Positions 1 through 12,083 of a DNA stretch of 64,000 nt are shown here, piece by piece. Below the pieces are notes generated by a model that worked only from the letters and a program-made list of their open reading frames with translations, did not search any database and was not told the origin of the DNA. Origin of the DNA: Streptomyces showdoensis (GTDB lineage Bacteria > Actinomycetota > Actinomycetes > Streptomycetales > Streptomycetaceae). Numbering within the stretch: the stretch's first letter is position 1; each line of letters begins with the position of its first letter. The stretch lies in NCBI RefSeq assembly GCF_039535475.1, contig NZ_BAAAXG010000026.1, positions 1,674,001 through 1,738,000 on the forward strand, given 5' to 3'. The position numbers and the translations under genes are program-made.

Positions 1-103
1 GACCTCCACGAAGCCGGCGCTGCTGAGCGGCAAGCCGGCGCTCGACGCGGAGGCGGACGAGGCCTACAAGTACCTGATCATGCCGGTACGCCTGAGCGGC
101 TGA
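1..103 (+). CDS. dnaN: DNA polymerase III sliding clamp (beta subunit), 3' end
   Basis: Only the last 33 codons are inside the window, in the frame that ends with TGA at 101-103. The C-terminal residues read YKYLIMPVRLSG, the typical closing motif of the beta clamp, where the MPVRL strand packs in the third clamp domain. The protein is the processivity ring of the replicative polymerase. Its position directly before gnd and recF is the usual Streptomyces origin-proximal order and places oriC just left of the window. Truncated by the window edge, so only the C-terminus is seen. Confidence 0.93.
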   Translation, partial: TSTKPALLSGKPALDAEADEAYKYLIMPVRLSG

Positions 104-182
104 CCCCACAGGTGTGCACCCGCGTCCGGGCGTAGGCTCGGACGCGGGTACGAACCGCACACGACGCTTAAGGAATCATCTG

Positions 183-1061
183 ATGGAGCTCGGTCTCGTC
201 GGTCTCGGCAAGATGGGCGGCAACATGCGTGAGCGCATCCGCCGCGCAGGCCACACCGTCGTCGGATACGACCGCAACCCTGACCTCGCCGATGTCCACA
301 GCCTCCAGGAGCTTGTGGACGGCCTCCAGGGTCCGCGGGTCGTGTGGGTGATGGTCCCGGCCGGTGCCGCGACCCAGTCCACCATCGACGAGCTGGCCGA
401 GCTGCTCTCCCCCGGCGACATCGTCGTGGACGGCGGCAACTCCCGCTGGACCGACGACGAGAAGCACGCCGAGGAGCTGGCGGCCAAGGGCATCGGCTTC
501 GTCGACTGCGGTGTCTCCGGCGGCGTCTGGGGCCTGGAGAACGGCTACGCGCTGATGTACGGCGGCGACGCCGAGCACGTGGCCCGCGTCCAGCCGATCT
601 TCGACGCGCTCAAGCCCGAGGGCGAGTTCGGCTCGGTGCACGCCGGCAAGGTCGGCGCCGGCCACTTCGCGAAGATGGTCCACAACGGCATCGAGTACGC
701 GATGATGCAGGCCTACGCCGAGGGCTGGGAGCTCCTGGAGAAGGTCGACTCCGTCACCGACGTGCGCGAGGTCTTCCGCTCCTGGCAGGAGGGCACGGTC
801 ATCCGTTCCTGGCTGCTGGACCTCGCGGTCAACGCCCTCGACGAGGACGAGCACCTGGACAAGCTGCGCGGCTACGCGTCGGACTCCGGCGAGGGCCGGT
901 GGACGGTCGAGGCCGCCATCGACAACGCCGTGCCGCTGCCGGCGATCACCGCCTCGCTGTTCGCGCGGTTCGCCTCCCGTCAGGACGACTCCCCGCAGAT
1001 GAAGATGATCGCCGCGCTGCGCAACCAGTTCGGTGGCCACGCGGTCGAGACGAAGAAGTAA
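183..1061 (+). CDS. gnd: 6-phosphogluconate dehydrogenase (decarboxylating), short NAD-type
   Basis: Oxidatively decarboxylates 6-phosphogluconate to ribulose 5-phosphate in the pentose phosphate pathway, in the cytosol. The 292-residue product starts [15 protein letters not shown], a Rossmann GxGxMG dinucleotide motif. It has the catalytic Lys/His segment (KMVHNGIEY near 171-180) and ends in the all-helical 6PGDH C-terminal domain. The length matches the short form (about 300 residues, often NAD-dependent) rather than the 470-residue form. The ATG at 183 was chosen over an upstream in-frame start because the Rossmann strand begins there and AAGGAAT lies just before it. It is the usual Streptomyces neighbour between dnaN and recF. 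Confidence 0.93.
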   Translation: MELGLVGLGKMGGNMRERIRRAGHTVVGYDRNPDLADVHSLQELVDGLQGPRVVWVMVPAGAATQSTIDELAELLSPGDIVVDGGNSRWTDDEKHAEELAAKGIGFVDCGVSGGVWGLENGYALMYGGDAEHVARVQPIFDALKPEGEFGSVHAGKVGAGHFAKMVHNGIEYAMMQAYAEGWELLEKVDSVTDVREVFRSWQEGTVIRSWLLDLAVNALDEDEHLDKLRGYASDSGEGRWTVEAAIDNAVPLPAITASLFARFASRQDDSPQMKMIAALRNQFGGHAVETKK

Positions 1062-1120
1062 TCCACAGGCTGTGCACCCCGCGGTGCACAGCCGCCGGGG
1101 GAAGAAGGTCGGCGCCCACC

Positions 1121-2242
1121 ATGCACGTCACGCATCTGTCGCTGGCCGACTTCCGCTCGTACGCCCGGGTCGAGGTCCCGCTCGACCCGGGCGTCACCGC
1201 GTTCGTGGGGGCGAACGGGCAGGGCAAGACCAATCTCGTCGAGGCGGTCGGCTATCTCGCCACCCTCGGCAGCCACCGCGTCGCCTCCGACGCCCCGCTC
1301 GTGCGGATGGGCGCCGAGCGGGCGGTCATCCGGGCCGCCGTCACCCAGGGCGAGCGCTCCCAGCTGGTCGAGCTCGAACTCAACCCGGGCCGCGCGAACC
1401 GGGCCCGGATCAACCGGTCCTCGCAGGTCAGGCCCCGTGACGTCCTGGGGATCGTGCGGACGGTGCTGTTCGCGCCGGAGGACCTGGCGCTGATCAAGGG
1501 CGACCCGGGCGAGCGCCGGCGCTTCCTCGACGAGCTGATCACGGCGCGCGCGCCGCGCATGGCGGGCGTGCGCTCGGACTACGAGCGGGTGCTCAAGCAG
1601 CGCAACACGCTCCTGAAGTCCGCCGCCATGGCCCGCCGGCACGGCGGCCGGTTCATGGACCTGTCCACGCTCGACGTCTGGGACCAGCACCTGGCCCGCG
1701 CGGGCGCCGAGCTGCTCGCCCAGCGGCTCGACCTCATCGGGGTGCTGCGCCCGCTCGCCGACAAGGCGTACGAGCAGCTGGCCCCCGGCGGCGGCCCCGT
1801 ACACCTGGAGTACAAGCCGTCCGCGCCCGGCTCCGGGCACACCCGCGAGGAGCTGTACGAGCAGCTGACCGCCGCGCTCGCCGAGGTCCGCAAGCAGGAG
1901 ATCGAGCGGGGCGTCACGCTGGTCGGGCCGCACCGCGACGAGCTCCTGCTCAAGCTGGGCGACCTGCCGGCCAAGGGGTACGCGAGCCACGGCGAGTCCT
2001 GGTCGTACGCGCTGGCGCTGCGGCTCGCCTCGTACGACCTGCTGCGTGCCGAGGGCAACGAGCCGGTCCTCGTCCTCGACGACGTCTTCGCCGAACTCGA
2101 CGCGCGCCGGCGCGAACGGCTCGCGGAGCTGGTGGCGCCCGGCGAGCAGGTGCTGGTGACGGCCGCCGTGGACGACGACGTGCCGGGCGTGCTCGCGGGA
2201 ACGCGGTACGCGGTCTCCGGCGGGACAGTGGAACGGGTGTGA
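1121..2242 (+). CDS. recF: DNA replication/repair protein RecF
   Basis: SMC-like ATPase that loads RecA at single-strand gaps and helps restart stalled forks, with RecO and RecR. The 373-residue product begins [19 protein letters not shown]. It has Walker [11 protein letters not shown] (about residues 30-39), an SMC-type signature region before the C-terminal lobe, and Walker B/D-loop [12 protein letters not shown] near residue 315. The length is normal. The ATG at 1121 matches the conserved RecF N-terminus, although an open frame runs upstream. The stop overlaps the GTG of dciA by four bases (GTGA), so the two are translationally coupled. Confidence 0.95.
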   Translation: MHVTHLSLADFRSYARVEVPLDPGVTAFVGANGQGKTNLVEAVGYLATLGSHRVASDAPLVRMGAERAVIRAAVTQGERSQLVELELNPGRANRARINRSSQVRPRDVLGIVRTVLFAPEDLALIKGDPGERRRFLDELITARAPRMAGVRSDYERVLKQRNTLLKSAAMARRHGGRFMDLSTLDVWDQHLARAGAELLAQRLDLIGVLRPLADKAYEQLAPGGGPVHLEYKPSAPGSGHTREELYEQLTAALAEVRKQEIERGVTLVGPHRDELLLKLGDLPAKGYASHGESWSYALALRLASYDLLRAEGNEPVLVLDDVFAELDARRRERLAELVAPGEQVLVTAAVDDDVPGVLAGTRYAVSGGTVERV

Positions 2243-2826
2243 CGGGCATGACGGGCGCGAACGGCGAATCCTCCCCGCGGACTTCTTCTCCCCAGCCTGT
2301 GGACAAGCCGGCGGCGCCCGAGCCCTCGGGTGTCGACCTCGCGCGGGTCGCGCTGCGCGCCGCCAAGGAGCAGGCGAAGGCGCGGGGCGCGGCGGCCCAG
2401 CAGAAGAAGCAGGCGCGGCGGGGCGGCGGGCTGCGCTCCGGCGCCCGCGCGGACGGGCGCGACCCGATGGCGCTCGGCGCCGCCATCAACCGGCTGATCA
2501 CCGAGCGGGGCTGGGAGACGCCGGCCGCGGTCGGCGGGGTCATGGGCCGCTGGCCGCAGATCGTCGGCGAGGACCTGGCCAAGCACTGCGTACCGCTGAA
2601 GTACGACGAGGACCCCGAGGTGCGGGTGCTCACCGTGCAGTGCGACTCCACGGCCTGGGCCACGCAGCTGCGGCTGCTGGCGCCGCGGCTGGTGGCGCGG
2701 CTCAACGAGGACCTGGGGCACGGCACCGTGCGGATGATCAAGGTCCTGGGGCCGGGCGGGCCGCGGCGGGGGTACGGACCGCTGCGGGCGCCGGGGTCGA
2801 CCGGGCCCGGCGACACCTACGGGTAG
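2239..2826 (+). CDS. dciA: DciA-type replicative helicase operator (DUF721)
   Basis: The 195-residue protein has a low-complexity, Lys/Ala-rich N-terminus (about 1-75) and a DUF721 core ([39 protein letters not shown]). DUF721 proteins are DciA, the ancestral helicase loader/operator used by bacteria without DnaC; in mycobacteria the gene also sits between recF and gyrB. The role here is by family and position. The GTG start overlaps the recF stop. A perfect DnaA box (TTGTCCACA, minus strand) lies at 2298-2306 inside the coding region. C-terminus [18 protein letters not shown] is typical of the Streptomyces orthologues as I recall them. Confidence 0.85.
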   Translation: MTGMTGANGESSPRTSSPQPVDKPAAPEPSGVDLARVALRAAKEQAKARGAAAQQKKQARRGGGLRSGARADGRDPMALGAAINRLITERGWETPAAVGGVMGRWPQIVGEDLAKHCVPLKYDEDPEVRVLTVQCDSTAWATQLRLLAPRLVARLNEDLGHGTVRMIKVLGPGGPRRGYGPLRAPGSTGPGDTYG

Positions 2827-5100
<2,274 letters not shown>

Positions 5101-5141
5101 GTCGGTCTCAGCTGACCGTACGAAAGGACTGACGACCAGCA

Positions 5142-7730
<2,589 letters not shown>

Positions 7731-7733
7731 AGC

Positions 7734-8426
7734 GTGAGTGGAGCCACGGGCGCCGGTTCGGCCGACGGCCGGTCCGCAGGATCGAGCGGTGCCCGTGGCT
7801 CCGCCACGGACTCCCAGGGTGGGGGCACCCCCGCCGAAGGTAGGGGGAATACGGTGACGGACACCCGGGGGCAGGGGCCCTCGTACGAGACGTACAACGG
7901 GCCGCTGCCCGGCGAGCGGGCGGGGGGCCAGCCGCAGCAGGGCGGGCCGTACCACCCGCCGCAGGCCTACGGCGCCCCGGCGCAGGGCGGCACGGCCGGC
8001 GGCCAGAACACGGCCGCCGTGCGCAAGCCGCGCACGGGCGCGCGGACCACTCCGCGCACGCGCAAGGCGCGCCTGCGGGTGGCGAAGGCCGATCCGTGGT
8101 CGGTGATGAAGGTGAGCTTCCTGCTCTCCATCGCGCTGGGCATCTGCACGGTGGTGGCGGCCTCGGTGCTGTGGATGGTCATGGACGCCATGGGCGTCTT
8201 CTCGACCGTGGGCGGCACGATCAGCGAGGCCACCGGCTCCAACGAGTCCAACGGCTTCGACCTGCAGTCGTTCCTGTCGCTGCCGCGGGTGCTGATGTTC
8301 ACCTCGATCATCGCCGTGATCGACGTCGTCCTGATGACGGCGCTGGCCACGCTGGGGGCGTTCATCTACAACCTGTCGGCCGGTTTCGTGGGCGGTGTGG
8401 AGCTGACGCTCGCCGAGGACGAGTGA
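7734..8426 (+). CDS. DUF3566 domain membrane protein
   Basis: The 230-residue protein has a long Gly/Pro/Gln-rich N-terminal tail (about 1-115) followed by a DUF3566 domain with two membrane segments (VSFLLSIALGICTVVAASVLWMV and SIIAVIDVVLMTALATLGAF). DUF3566 proteins follow gyrA in most actinobacteria, but I know of no firm biochemical role. The GTG at 7734 lies three bases after gyrA; a second in-frame GTG at 7853 could serve instead. Between the two lies a REP-like GC palindrome (7812-7848) that is translated as part of the tail. Confidence 0.8.
   Translation: MSGATGAGSADGRSAGSSGARGSATDSQGGGTPAEGRGNTVTDTRGQGPSYETYNGPLPGERAGGQPQQGGPYHPPQAYGAPAQGGTAGGQNTAAVRKPRTGARTTPRTRKARLRVAKADPWSVMKVSFLLSIALGICTVVAASVLWMVMDAMGVFSTVGGTISEATGSNESNGFDLQSFLSLPRVLMFTSIIAVIDVVLMTALATLGAFIYNLSAGFVGGVELTLAEDE
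7812..7848 (+). repeat. REP-like palindromic element inside a coding region
   Basis: The stretch has the layout TCCCAGGGTGGGGGCACCCCC, a spacer GCCGAAGGTA, then GGGGGA. CCCCC at 7828-7832 can pair with GGGGG at 7843-7847, and GGGTG with CACCC at its left half. From memory, elements of this shape are dispersed in many Streptomyces genomes, usually between genes. Here it is read in frame in the DUF3566 N-terminal tail. No second copy was noticed in the window. Confidence 0.5.
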
Positions 8427-8433
8427 GCCCGGA

Positions 8434-8470
8434 GGGGGCCGGTCGGTAACCGATTTTGGGACTGGCCCCC
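8434..8470 (+). terminator. Hairpin after the gyrBA-DUF3566 operon
   Basis: GGGGGCCGGTC (8434-8444) pairs with GACTGGCCCCC (8460-8470) with one mismatch and a 15-nt loop. No U tract follows, as is common in Streptomyces. Its right arm overlaps the -35 box of the tRNA-Ile promoter. Confidence 0.5.
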
Positions 8471-8484
8471 ACGTGCGCTAATCT
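8456..8484 (+). promoter_or_regulatory. Promoter of tRNA-Ile
   Basis: TTGGGA (8456-8461), a 17-bp spacer and TAATCT (8479-8484) form a good vegetative promoter about 40 bp before the tRNA. The surrounding CTAATCTTCAG recurs in front of tRNA-Leu at 30364-30374. Confidence 0.65.
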
Positions 8485-8524
8485 TCAGGAGTCAGCGCGC
8501 GGGACACACACCGCAAAGCGCGGC

Positions 8525-8598
8525 GGGGCTATAGCTCAGTTGGTTAGAGCGCATCCCTGATAAGGATGAGGCCACAGGTTCAAATCCTGTTAGCCCCA
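8525..8598 (+). tRNA. tRNA-Ile (anticodon GAT)
   Basis: A 74-nt cloverleaf: acceptor GGGGCTA (8525-8531) pairs with TAGCCCC (8591-8597), discriminator A at 8598, D-arm AGCTCAGTTGGTTAGAGC, anticodon loop CTGATAA with GAT at 8559-8561, and T-loop GTTCAAATC. CCA is not encoded. tRNA-Ile downstream of gyrA is typical for actinobacteria. Confidence 0.96.
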
Positions 8599-8620
8599 CA
8601 GAAGGCCTTTCGAAGGCCAG

Positions 8621-8655
8621 AAGGCCCTGTAGAACCCTTGGTTCTACAGGGCCTT
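8621..8655 (+). terminator. Terminator of tRNA-Ile
   Basis: AAGGCCCTGTAGAACC (8621-8636) pairs perfectly with GGTTCTACAGGGCCTT (8640-8655) around a 3-nt loop, 22 bp after the tRNA. Confidence 0.8.
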
Positions 8656-8678
8656 CGTCGTACCCCTGGAAGGACGCA

Positions 8679-9281
8679 TTGAACGCGGACACCATCGCTC
8701 TGCTCTCCCTCGCCGTCGCGGTCCTCGCGTTGGGCGTGGCCGTCGTGGCGCTCGTCCCCGCGCGCCGGTCGGCGACCGCTTCGGAGCGGTCGGCCGCGGC
8801 CGCGGAACGGGCCGAGTTGGCGGCGGTGAAGGCCGCGGACCGGGCCACCTGGATCCAGCAGGAACAGGCGACCCGGGAGGCGTACCGCTCCGTCCTGATC
8901 GAGTTCAGGACCGCCGTCGTCGACGTCGAGCACGCCGCCGTGTCCGTCGAGATCGCGCGGGACACGCACCTGGCCGGTGACGACCTCCGTACCGTGGAGC
9001 GCCGAGTCGAGCAGGCCCTGGAGTCCCTGAGCGTCGTGCACGAGAAGTTCGGCCCCGAGGTCGGCGAGGACATGGAACACGCGCTCCTGGCCGTGGCCGA
9101 GGTCGCGCACGCCCGCGCCGACTCCGTCCACGACACGAGCGGGGAGCGCGACTGGCACGTGGGCGAGGGGCGTCCGCCCATGACGGCGGCCGAGGTCGGC
9201 CTGGAGTTCGGCCGGGCGCTGAACGCCTTCGACGAGGCCCATCGCCACTACCTCACGAAGGATCTGTCGCAGGGCCGGTGA
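8679..9281 (+). CDS. Hypothetical protein with one N-terminal membrane helix and a helical cytoplasmic domain
   Basis: I do not recognise a named family. The 200-residue product has one hydrophobic helix at about residues 5-27 (IALLSLAVAVLALGVAVVALVP). A long charged, Ala/Glu-rich helical region follows (ERSAAAAERAELAAVKAADRATWIQQEQ), probably coiled coil, and then a mixed domain. The start is TTG at 8679, supported by GGAAGGA four bases upstream; no ATG or GTG fits better. It stands alone between the tRNA-Ile terminator and the DLW-39 gene. Many actinobacterial proteins of this layout are annotated only as hypothetical. Confidence 0.7.
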   Translation: MNADTIALLSLAVAVLALGVAVVALVPARRSATASERSAAAAERAELAAVKAADRATWIQQEQATREAYRSVLIEFRTAVVDVEHAAVSVEIARDTHLAGDDLRTVERRVEQALESLSVVHEKFGPEVGEDMEHALLAVAEVAHARADSVHDTSGERDWHVGEGRPPMTAAEVGLEFGRALNAFDEAHRHYLTKDLSQGR

Positions 9282-9417
9282 GCGGCTCGTACGGTTCACC
9301 CGTCCGGCCCGATTGTTGTGTCGGACGCGTTGTCGGCCTAGGTCACTGATCGGTATCGGTCGGTGTGTAGAGTGGGCGTCAGAAGTCTCCTACGTCAACG
9401 AAAGACGAGGTCGCGCG

Positions 9418-9552
9418 GTGAAGAAGCTGCTCCTGGTTGCACTGGCCGCCATCGGCGGGCTCCTCGTGTACCGCCAGATCCAGGCGGATCGCGCCGAGCA
9501 GGACCTGTGGACGGAGGCGACCGACTCCGTGCCCGCAGGTTCGGGTGTGTGA
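9418..9552 (+). CDS. DLW-39 family small membrane protein
   Basis: A 44-residue protein beginning MKKLLLVALAAIGGLLVYRQIQADRAEQDLW, with one membrane helix (3-19) and the Asp-Leu-Trp motif that names this actinobacterial family. Function is unknown. The GTG start at 9418 has only a weak GAGG upstream. A -10-like TAGAGT at 9368-9373 may drive it. A perfect 16-bp hairpin follows its stop. Confidence 0.8.
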   Translation: MKKLLLVALAAIGGLLVYRQIQADRAEQDLWTEATDSVPAGSGV

Positions 9553-9572
9553 GACCCAACAGTCTGTGTGTG

Positions 9573-9607
9573 CGAGGCCCCGGCCGCTGTGAGCGGCCGG
9601 GGCCTCG
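9573..9607 (+). terminator. Terminator after the DLW-39 gene
   Basis: CGAGGCCCCGGCCGCT (9573-9588) and AGCGGCCGGGGCCTCG (9592-9607) form a perfect 16-bp stem with a GTG loop. It probably ends transcription from both sides, since the next gene converges. Confidence 0.8.
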
Positions 9608-9694
9608 TGCTGTTCGCTGGAGCGAATGAATTGGTTGCTCTTGCGAAGCGCCTGGGGGTGTGGCGGCCTGCCGGGCCGACGGAGGGTGCCGGGT

Positions 9695-11131
9695 CTAGGC
9701 CTGGATGAGCGCCCATATCCCCACGGCGAAGCAGACCATCGCCACGAGAAGCACGGGGACGGCCACCTTCGCGGGCGGCCCCGTGCGGTGGGCGGGGGGT
9801 GCGTCGGGGGCGACGCCGGGGGCCGCCTGGAGGACGGTGTAGGGCAGCGTGTGGGGCGGCTGCGGCTGCGGCGGCTGATGCGTTGGTGGCGTCTGATGTG
9901 TCTGTGGCGTCTGTGGCGTCTGTGGCGTCTGTGGCGTCTGTGGCGTCTGTGGCGTCTGTGGCGTCTGTGGCGTCGGTCTGGGGGCGAGCGCCGGAGCGTA
10001 CGCCGGGGCGGGTGGCGGCACGGAGACCGGCTGGGTCGGTGTCCGCGGCGGCGGGGGCGGTATCCGTGCCGACGGCAGCGACGGCAGCGACGGCGATTCC
10101 GGCAGCGACTCCTGCTGCTGCGGCGGCTGCGAGCCCGGCAGCCACCCCGGCTGCGACTCAGGCAGTGACGGCGGCAGTGACGGCGGCTGCGACCCGGGCA
10201 GTGACCCGGGCAGTGACGGCGGCAGCGACGGCGGCTGCGGCGACCGCGCGGGTTCGGGGCCGTTCGGGCCGAAGCCGGCGGGCAGCGGGCCTATCTGGTC
10301 GAAGATCTCGACCGGTTCGTCGGGCCCGGCGGGTTCGGGCAGCAGCTCCACCGCCGCGCTCAGCGCCTTGCGCACGCCCGTGGCCGTCCGGAAGCGGGCC
10401 TGCGGGTCGGGCTGGAGCAGCCCGGCCAGGACCTGCCACAGGGGCTCCGGGATGCCCTGGGGGGCGCCCGGGGTGCCGTGCGCCAGGAAGTACTCCACGA
10501 GGGCCTGGGCGTCCGGCTTGCGGCCCTGGAGCAGATAGAGCGCGACCAGGCCGACGGCGAACAGGTCGGCGGCGAAGTCCGGCTCGGCGCCCTTCAGTTG
10601 CTCCGGCGCGAAGTAACCGGGCGTCCCCATCACGTAGTCGGTCTCGGTGAGCCGGGGTTCGCCCTTGCGCATGGAGATGCCGAAGTCGGACAGCCGCAGG
10701 TGCGGCCGTCCGGTTCCGGTGACGTCCAGCAGGATGTTGGCGGGCTTGATGTCGCGGTGCACGACCCCCTCCGCGTGCACCGCGGCGAGCCCGGACAGCA
10801 GCTGGTCCAGCAGACCGCACACGAAGCGGGGCGGCAGGGCGCCGTAGTCCCCGATGACGTGGGCCAGCGAGCCGCCCGCCACGAGGTCCATCGTGAAGAG
10901 GACCTTGTCGTCGTCGGCCGCCCAGCTGGCCGGGGCGAGGACGTGCGGGTGGTCGATCCTGAGCGCCTGCTCGCGGACGAAGCGCAGGAGGGTGTGGGCG
11001 TCGCTCTGCCGGAGCACCTTGGCCGCCACGTAGCGGCGGCGCCGGTGGTCCCAGGCACGCCAGACCGCACCCACCCCGCCCCGTCCGATCGGGTCGATCA
11101 GCTCGTACCGACCGGCGAAGACCTCACCCAT
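9695..11131 (-). CDS. Membrane-anchored Ser/Thr protein kinase with Pro/Gln-rich tail
   Basis: Hanks-type kinase, 478 residues. The kinase domain (about 8-270) has the Gly loop GRGGVGAV, VAAK lysine K38, HRDIKPAN with D127, DFG D149 and APE. A long Pro/Ser/Gln linker (about 290-450) includes TPQ repeats encoded by eight perfect 9-bp units at 9900-9971. A single C-terminal membrane helix (VAVPVLLVAMVCFAVGIWALI) ends the protein, so the kinase faces the cytoplasm and no extracellular sensor is visible. The ATG at 11131 gives a normal kinase N-terminus. An XRE-type regulator lies just upstream on the same strand, so the two may form an operon. Confidence 0.88.
   Translation of the reverse strand: MGEVFAGRYELIDPIGRGGVGAVWRAWDHRRRRYVAAKVLRQSDAHTLLRFVREQALRIDHPHVLAPASWAADDDKVLFTMDLVAGGSLAHVIGDYGALPPRFVCGLLDQLLSGLAAVHAEGVVHRDIKPANILLDVTGTGRPHLRLSDFGISMRKGEPRLTETDYVMGTPGYFAPEQLKGAEPDFAADLFAVGLVALYLLQGRKPDAQALVEYFLAHGTPGAPQGIPEPLWQVLAGLLQPDPQARFRTATGVRKALSAAVELLPEPAGPDEPVEIFDQIGPLPAGFGPNGPEPARSPQPPSLPPSLPGSLPGSQPPSLPPSLPESQPGWLPGSQPPQQQESLPESPSLPSLPSARIPPPPPRTPTQPVSVPPPAPAYAPALAPRPTPQTPQTPQTPQTPQTPQTPQTPQTHQTPPTHQPPQPQPPHTLPYTVLQAAPGVAPDAPPAHRTGPPAKVAVPVLLVAMVCFAVGIWALIQA
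9900..9971 (+). repeat. 9-bp tandem repeat (8 perfect units)
   Basis: GTCTGTGGC is repeated eight times without error. On the minus strand it encodes Thr-Pro-Gln in the kinase linker, so changes in copy number keep the frame. Confidence 0.95.
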
Positions 11132-11179
11132 GGCGCCGCGCCCGCCCCCCCCTGCCGTGCGGCGCCCCGCCGTCCGGCG

Positions 11180-11728
11180 TCAGTTCTGGTGCGCCTCGTA
11201 GTGCGCGACCGCGTCCGCGGTGCGCCCGGCGCCGTACACCCGGAGGAACTCTGCCAGTTCGGGGTGGGCCGGGGCGAGGGAGTCCGCCGCGTCGATGATG
11301 TCGCCGGCCGCGGAGACCGAGCGCAGCAGTGACTGGATCTCGCGGACCACCCGGCGCACGGTCGGCGCCCCCGCACCGGTCGTGGCCGAGCCGCTGGCGG
11401 TCAGGACGGAGCCGCCCTGGGACTTCTTGATCTCGTCCATCCGGTCGGTGGCCTCGGCGGCGCTGACGCTGCCGTCGGCGACCTGGCCGGCGAGCTCCTG
11501 GAGGGCCTGGACGCGCTGGACGACCGCGGGGTTGCCGATCTTGGCCCGCTGGCCGCTCATCAGTTGGGAGAGCATGGGCGCCGACAGACCGAGCACGGCC
11601 GCGAGCCTGGCCTGATTCAGCCCGAGATCGTCGATCAGACGACGGAAGAGCGCCCCCAGCGGCTCCCCGTACCAACTGCGCTGAAGCTCCCTGGCTCTGG
11701 CCGTGGCTTCCTGCTGCGCTGTATCCAT
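11180..11728 (-). CDS. XRE-family helix-turn-helix regulator
   Basis: A 182-residue protein with an XRE-type HTH near residues 30-66 (DLGLNQARLAAVLGLSAPMLSQLMSGQRAKIGNP) and a helical C-terminal half that may mediate dimerisation. The ATG at 11728 was chosen because GGGGAGAA lies five bases before it; an in-frame start 16 codons upstream lacks a ribosome site. It precedes the Ser/Thr kinase by 48 bp on the same strand and may share its transcript. Targets cannot be told from sequence. Confidence 0.8.
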   Translation of the reverse strand: MDTAQQEATARARELQRSWYGEPLGALFRRLIDDLGLNQARLAAVLGLSAPMLSQLMSGQRAKIGNPAVVQRVQALQELAGQVADGSVSAAEATDRMDEIKKSQGGSVLTASGSATTGAGAPTVRRVVREIQSLLRSVSAAGDIIDAADSLAPAHPELAEFLRVYGAGRTADAVAHYEAHQN

Positions 11729-11815
11729 TACTTCTCCCCATCCCTGCGGTTCGCCACTGCGAACCTCGATCAGCATCTTACGGAGCGTGGTCGCCGACGG
11801 GGAGTCCCAATCCTT

Positions 11816-11846
11816 TTGCGGGATACGGGGGGTGACCCGGTACTCT
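11816..11846 (+). promoter_or_regulatory. Likely promoter of tRNA-Ala
   Basis: TTGCGG (11816-11821), a 19-bp spacer and TACTCT (11841-11846) lie 11 bp before the tRNA. The spacing is longer than ideal. Confidence 0.4.
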
Positions 11847-11857
11847 GTTGTCGTTCC

Positions 11858-11930
11858 GGGGCCTTAGCTCAGTTGGTAGAGCGCTGTCTTTGCATGGCAG
11901 ATGTCAGGGGTTCGACTCCCCTAGGCTCCA
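11858..11930 (+). tRNA. tRNA-Ala (anticodon TGC)
   Basis: A 73-nt cloverleaf: acceptor GGGGCCT (11858-11864) pairs with AGGCTCC (11923-11929), including the G3:U70 wobble pair that marks alanine tRNAs. Anticodon loop TTTGCAT has TGC at 11891-11893; discriminator A is at 11930 and CCA is not encoded. Confidence 0.96.
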
Positions 11931-12070
11931 CTCCGGAAGTTCATCGAGAGACCCCTTCCGACCTGCGCGTACGTGGGTCGGGAGGGGTTTTCTCGTAGGC
12001 CCTCGAGGGCGGGTGAGTGGCCCACTTCGAGAGCGGGCGAATGGACCGGGACCCCTGGGCCACCGGGCCC

Positions 12071-12083
12071 TAACGTCGTGTCC
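12071..12083 (+). promoter_or_regulatory. Leaderless-type promoter of the MFS gene
   Basis: TAACGT (12071-12076) lies seven bases before the ATG at 12084 and no ribosome-binding site is present, which fits transcription starting at the start codon. Confidence 0.5.

Noticed and set aside
9900..9971. CRISPR-like array
   Set aside because: Units are 9 bp and contiguous without spacers, and no cas genes are in the window.
11858..11930. tRNA genes as attachment sites of integrated elements
   Set aside because: No integrase gene or repeated tRNA 3' end follows any of the three tRNAs; neighbours are normal core genes.
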